A program made the position numbers and the translations under genes. This document shows positions 4,615 to 5,943 of a stretch of 5,943 nucleotides of DNA, piece by piece. The first letter of the stretch is position 1. The number at the start of each line of letters is the position of its first letter. This DNA is from Alphaproteobacteria bacterium. GTDB taxonomy: Bacteria; Pseudomonadota; Alphaproteobacteria; Rs-D84. The notes below the pieces were generated by a model that was not told where the DNA came from, searched no databases, and was given only the letters and a program-made list of their open reading frames with translations. The stretch is taken from assembly GCA_009785765.1 (NCBI GenBank), contig WQVP01000026.1:1-5943 (forward strand). Reading direction: 5' to 3'.

Positions 4615-4725
4615 CCAGTAATCAGTAATCAGTAACCAGTTGGATTGTGCCGAGTTTAAAGTTGTAATTTTAAAATCGGAAAAAATGACTGATTACTGAT
4701 TACTGGTTACTGATTACTGATTACT
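4609..4725. repeat. Inverted pair of period-7 arrays with perfect 25-bp arms between ftsL-like gene and ftsI
   Basis: Left array: CAGTAAC, CAGTAAT, CAGTAAT, CAGTAAC, CAGT (4609-4640). Right array: ACTGATT, ACTGATT, ACTGGTT, ACTGATT, ACTGATT, ACT (4688-4725). The 25 bases 4609-4633 are an exact reverse complement of 4688-4712, including the position of the one variant unit. The 54-nt spacer contains its own inverted repeat, CCGAGTTTAAA (4650-4660) against TTTAAAATCGG (4669-4679), pairing at 10 of 11 positions around an 8-nt loop. The left array carries the TAA stop of the upstream gene; the right array ends 4 nt before the proposed ftsI start. Confidence 0.92.
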
Positions 4726-4729
4726 ATAA

Positions 4730-5943
4730 GTGTTTGAAGTAGGAAAAGACATTGCAAAAATAGTATCACGTGCACGCATGAAGCAATTGCGCGGTCGCCT
4801 CTGCATTGTAAATCGTGTATTCGCCGTCGCATTTTTTGTTTTCGCGTCATATACTGTATACCTTGGGACCATTGGAACCGAGGCGCATAGGCGTGGCACC
4901 GGAGCGGGCGAATGGGTGTCTGTACGTGCACCAATCGTTGACAGGCACGGCGTAATATTGGCGCAAAATATTATGTCCGGTCATATTGTTTTGCGTCCAT
5001 GGCAGGTCCAAGACAACGAAGTCATGGCGCATGTTATAAATGAAATTATCCCAAGTATTTCGGTTCAGAATGCTCGTGCTCATCTTAACTCTGGTCGGCG
5101 ATTTATAACGCTTGCACGATTTGCATCCGAATCGCAAATTGCCGAAGTACGTGCCCGAAGATTACCCGGGCTATCCACCGACGCATCCGAGCAAAGGCGA
5201 TATCCGCAAAGACGATTATTTTCACATATTGTTGGATTTGTCGGCTCTGATATGATTGGCCAAGAAGGCGTAGAGCGGACATCAAACAGATATCTTTCAA
5301 CCAATACTGCGCCGCTGGTATTATCTTTGGATGCACGAATTCAGTCTGTTATGTATGCTGAATTATTGCGGGCAAAAAATACATTTTCGGCGATTGGCGC
5401 TATGGGAATTATTATGAATGCCCAAAACGGCGAAATTATTTCAGCCGTCGCAATTCCGGACTTTGACCCCGAAGACAGCACAGGCCGTACCGCCAATATA
5501 ATGTTCCCGATAACCCAGGGTATATATGAAATGGGATCGGTCTTTAAGACGTTTACACTTGCCATGGCTTTGGAAAACGGAATGTCCATAGATACGGAAT
5601 ATAATATAAGTCGCCCATTTCAAATTCGGGATAGACGGGGAAGAGTGGCGGCAACGATAAACGATCATACGGCGCTTCGCCGCCGGGCGCTTACGTATAT
5701 AACGATTGCGGATATGTTGCACCTGTCATCAAACATAGCGGCGTCTCAGATGATGCTTGATATTCCGGTGCCTGTTATGACTGGTTTTTTTGAAAGACTG
5801 CACTTTAACCGTCGTTTGGAATTGGATTTTGGAACAACCGCAATGCCACAAATGCCGCCCGTATGGGGACCGGTGGAACGTGCAACGGCTGCATTTGGCC
5901 AGGGGCCTGCAATAACTCCGATTCATAAATTATTGGCGTTTAA
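4730..5943 (+). CDS. ftsI: FtsI / PBP3 septal peptidoglycan transpeptidase (3' truncated)
   Basis: Class B penicillin-binding protein that cross-links septal peptidoglycan with FtsW; 404 residues are visible and the frame is open at the right edge. Order: cytoplasmic basic segment with RGR (21-23), one membrane anchor (about 30-46), the PBP dimer domain opening with APIVDRHGVILA (about 67-78) and ending with SHIVGFVGSDMIGQEGVER, then the transpeptidase domain. The nucleophile is Ser270 in the S-x-x-K motif GSVFK, with Lys273. The second motif SSN is at 333-335. FGQGPAITPIHKLLAF near the edge is also characteristic. The KTG triad would follow outside the window. GTG 4730 is taken as start because it gives a normal cytoplasmic tail, but it has no Shine-Dalgarno and stands 4 nt after a hairpin arm. 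ATG 4778, just before KQLRGR, is a real alternative. The YEMGSVFK active site favours FtsI of alphaproteobacterial type over elongation PBP2. Confidence 0.92.
   Translation, partial: MFEVGKDIAKIVSRARMKQLRGRLCIVNRVFAVAFFVFASYTVYLGTIGTEAHRRGTGAGEWVSVRAPIVDRHGVILAQNIMSGHIVLRPWQVQDNEVMAHVINEIIPSISVQNARAHLNSGRRFITLARFASESQIAEVRARRLPGLSTDASEQRRYPQRRLFSHIVGFVGSDMIGQEGVERTSNRYLSTNTAPLVLSLDARIQSVMYAELLRAKNTFSAIGAMGIIMNAQNGEIISAVAIPDFDPEDSTGRTANIMFPITQGIYEMGSVFKTFTLAMALENGMSIDTEYNISRPFQIRDRRGRVAATINDHTALRRRALTYITIADMLHLSSNIAASQMMLDIPVPVMTGFFERLHFNRRLELDFGTTAMPQMPPVWGPVERATAAFGQGPAITPIHKLLAF

Noticed and set aside
4634..4687. Promoter for ftsI within the hairpin spacer
   Set aside because: TAAAAT-like hexamers occur, but no -35 at suitable spacing was found, and the AT-rich inner stem explains the composition.
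3781..4725. CRISPR array
   Set aside because: The repeated units are 7 nt with no unique spacers between successive units, so this is tandem repetition, not a repeat-spacer structure.
4197..4725. Insertion sequence or transposon with terminal inverted repeats
   Set aside because: There is no transposase frame between or around the arms, no target-site duplication that I can see, and the two neighbouring elements have unrelated arm sequences.
4707..5137. Minus-strand frames across the start of ftsI
   Set aside because: They are shadows of the strongly supported ftsI frame and show no domain or ribosome binding site.

Overview
The window looks like chromosomal DNA of an AT-leaning alphaproteobacterium, probably from a poorly sampled lineage. 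The main clues are a DksA-type protein with the 'GEPIGLKRMMARPLATL' core usual in that class, an FtsI with a 'YEMGSVFK' active site, and a perfect TTGAT-N4-ATCAA box. The assignment is inference from protein flavour; there is no rRNA to confirm it. All genes are housekeeping-type. I see no phage, IS, CRISPR, tRNA or rRNA.

Layout, left to right. (1) The 3' end of an unrecognised gene is followed 22 nt later by a secreted LytM/M23 peptidase, both on +. (2) A nested palindrome carrying the stop codons of both flanking convergent genes acts as a likely bidirectional terminator. (3) On the minus strand lies a two-gene operon, thioredoxin (trxA) then a DksA/TraR-family protein without zinc-finger cysteines. 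(4) A divergent regulatory gap holds an FNR-type box, promoter-like hexamers and a perfect 14-bp palindrome. (5) On + follow sufS, sufT and sufE: cysteine desulfurase, MIP18/DUF59 Fe-S factor and sulfur acceptor. (6) Directly after come a small membrane protein resembling FtsL and the 5' two-thirds or so of ftsI (PBP3), cut by the window edge.

SufS and SufE form the sulfur-donating half of the SUF pathway and SufT a maturation factor; the SufBCD scaffold is not in the window. An FNR-type box next to sufS would place an Fe-S-based sensor over Fe-S assembly. FtsL and FtsI belong to the septal cell-wall machinery, and the M23 peptidase is also a wall enzyme, but the two regions are separated by the suf and trx/dksA genes.

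The most unusual signal is a cluster of period-7 tandem repeats between 3137 and 4725. Five arrays have five different heptamer units. Two lie inside coding sequence (sufS, sufT), where they encode likely surface loops. Three lie between genes (sufT/sufE, sufE/ftsL, ftsL/ftsI), and each of these is an inverted pair of arrays able to form a hairpin; the last has perfect 25-bp arms. I saw no comparable period-7 array elsewhere in the window. This resembles the heptameter STRR repeats known from filamentous cyanobacteria, but here it sits in a proteobacterial-looking background, with units that differ at each locus and a recurrent gene-end / array / spacer / inverted-array / gene-start layout.
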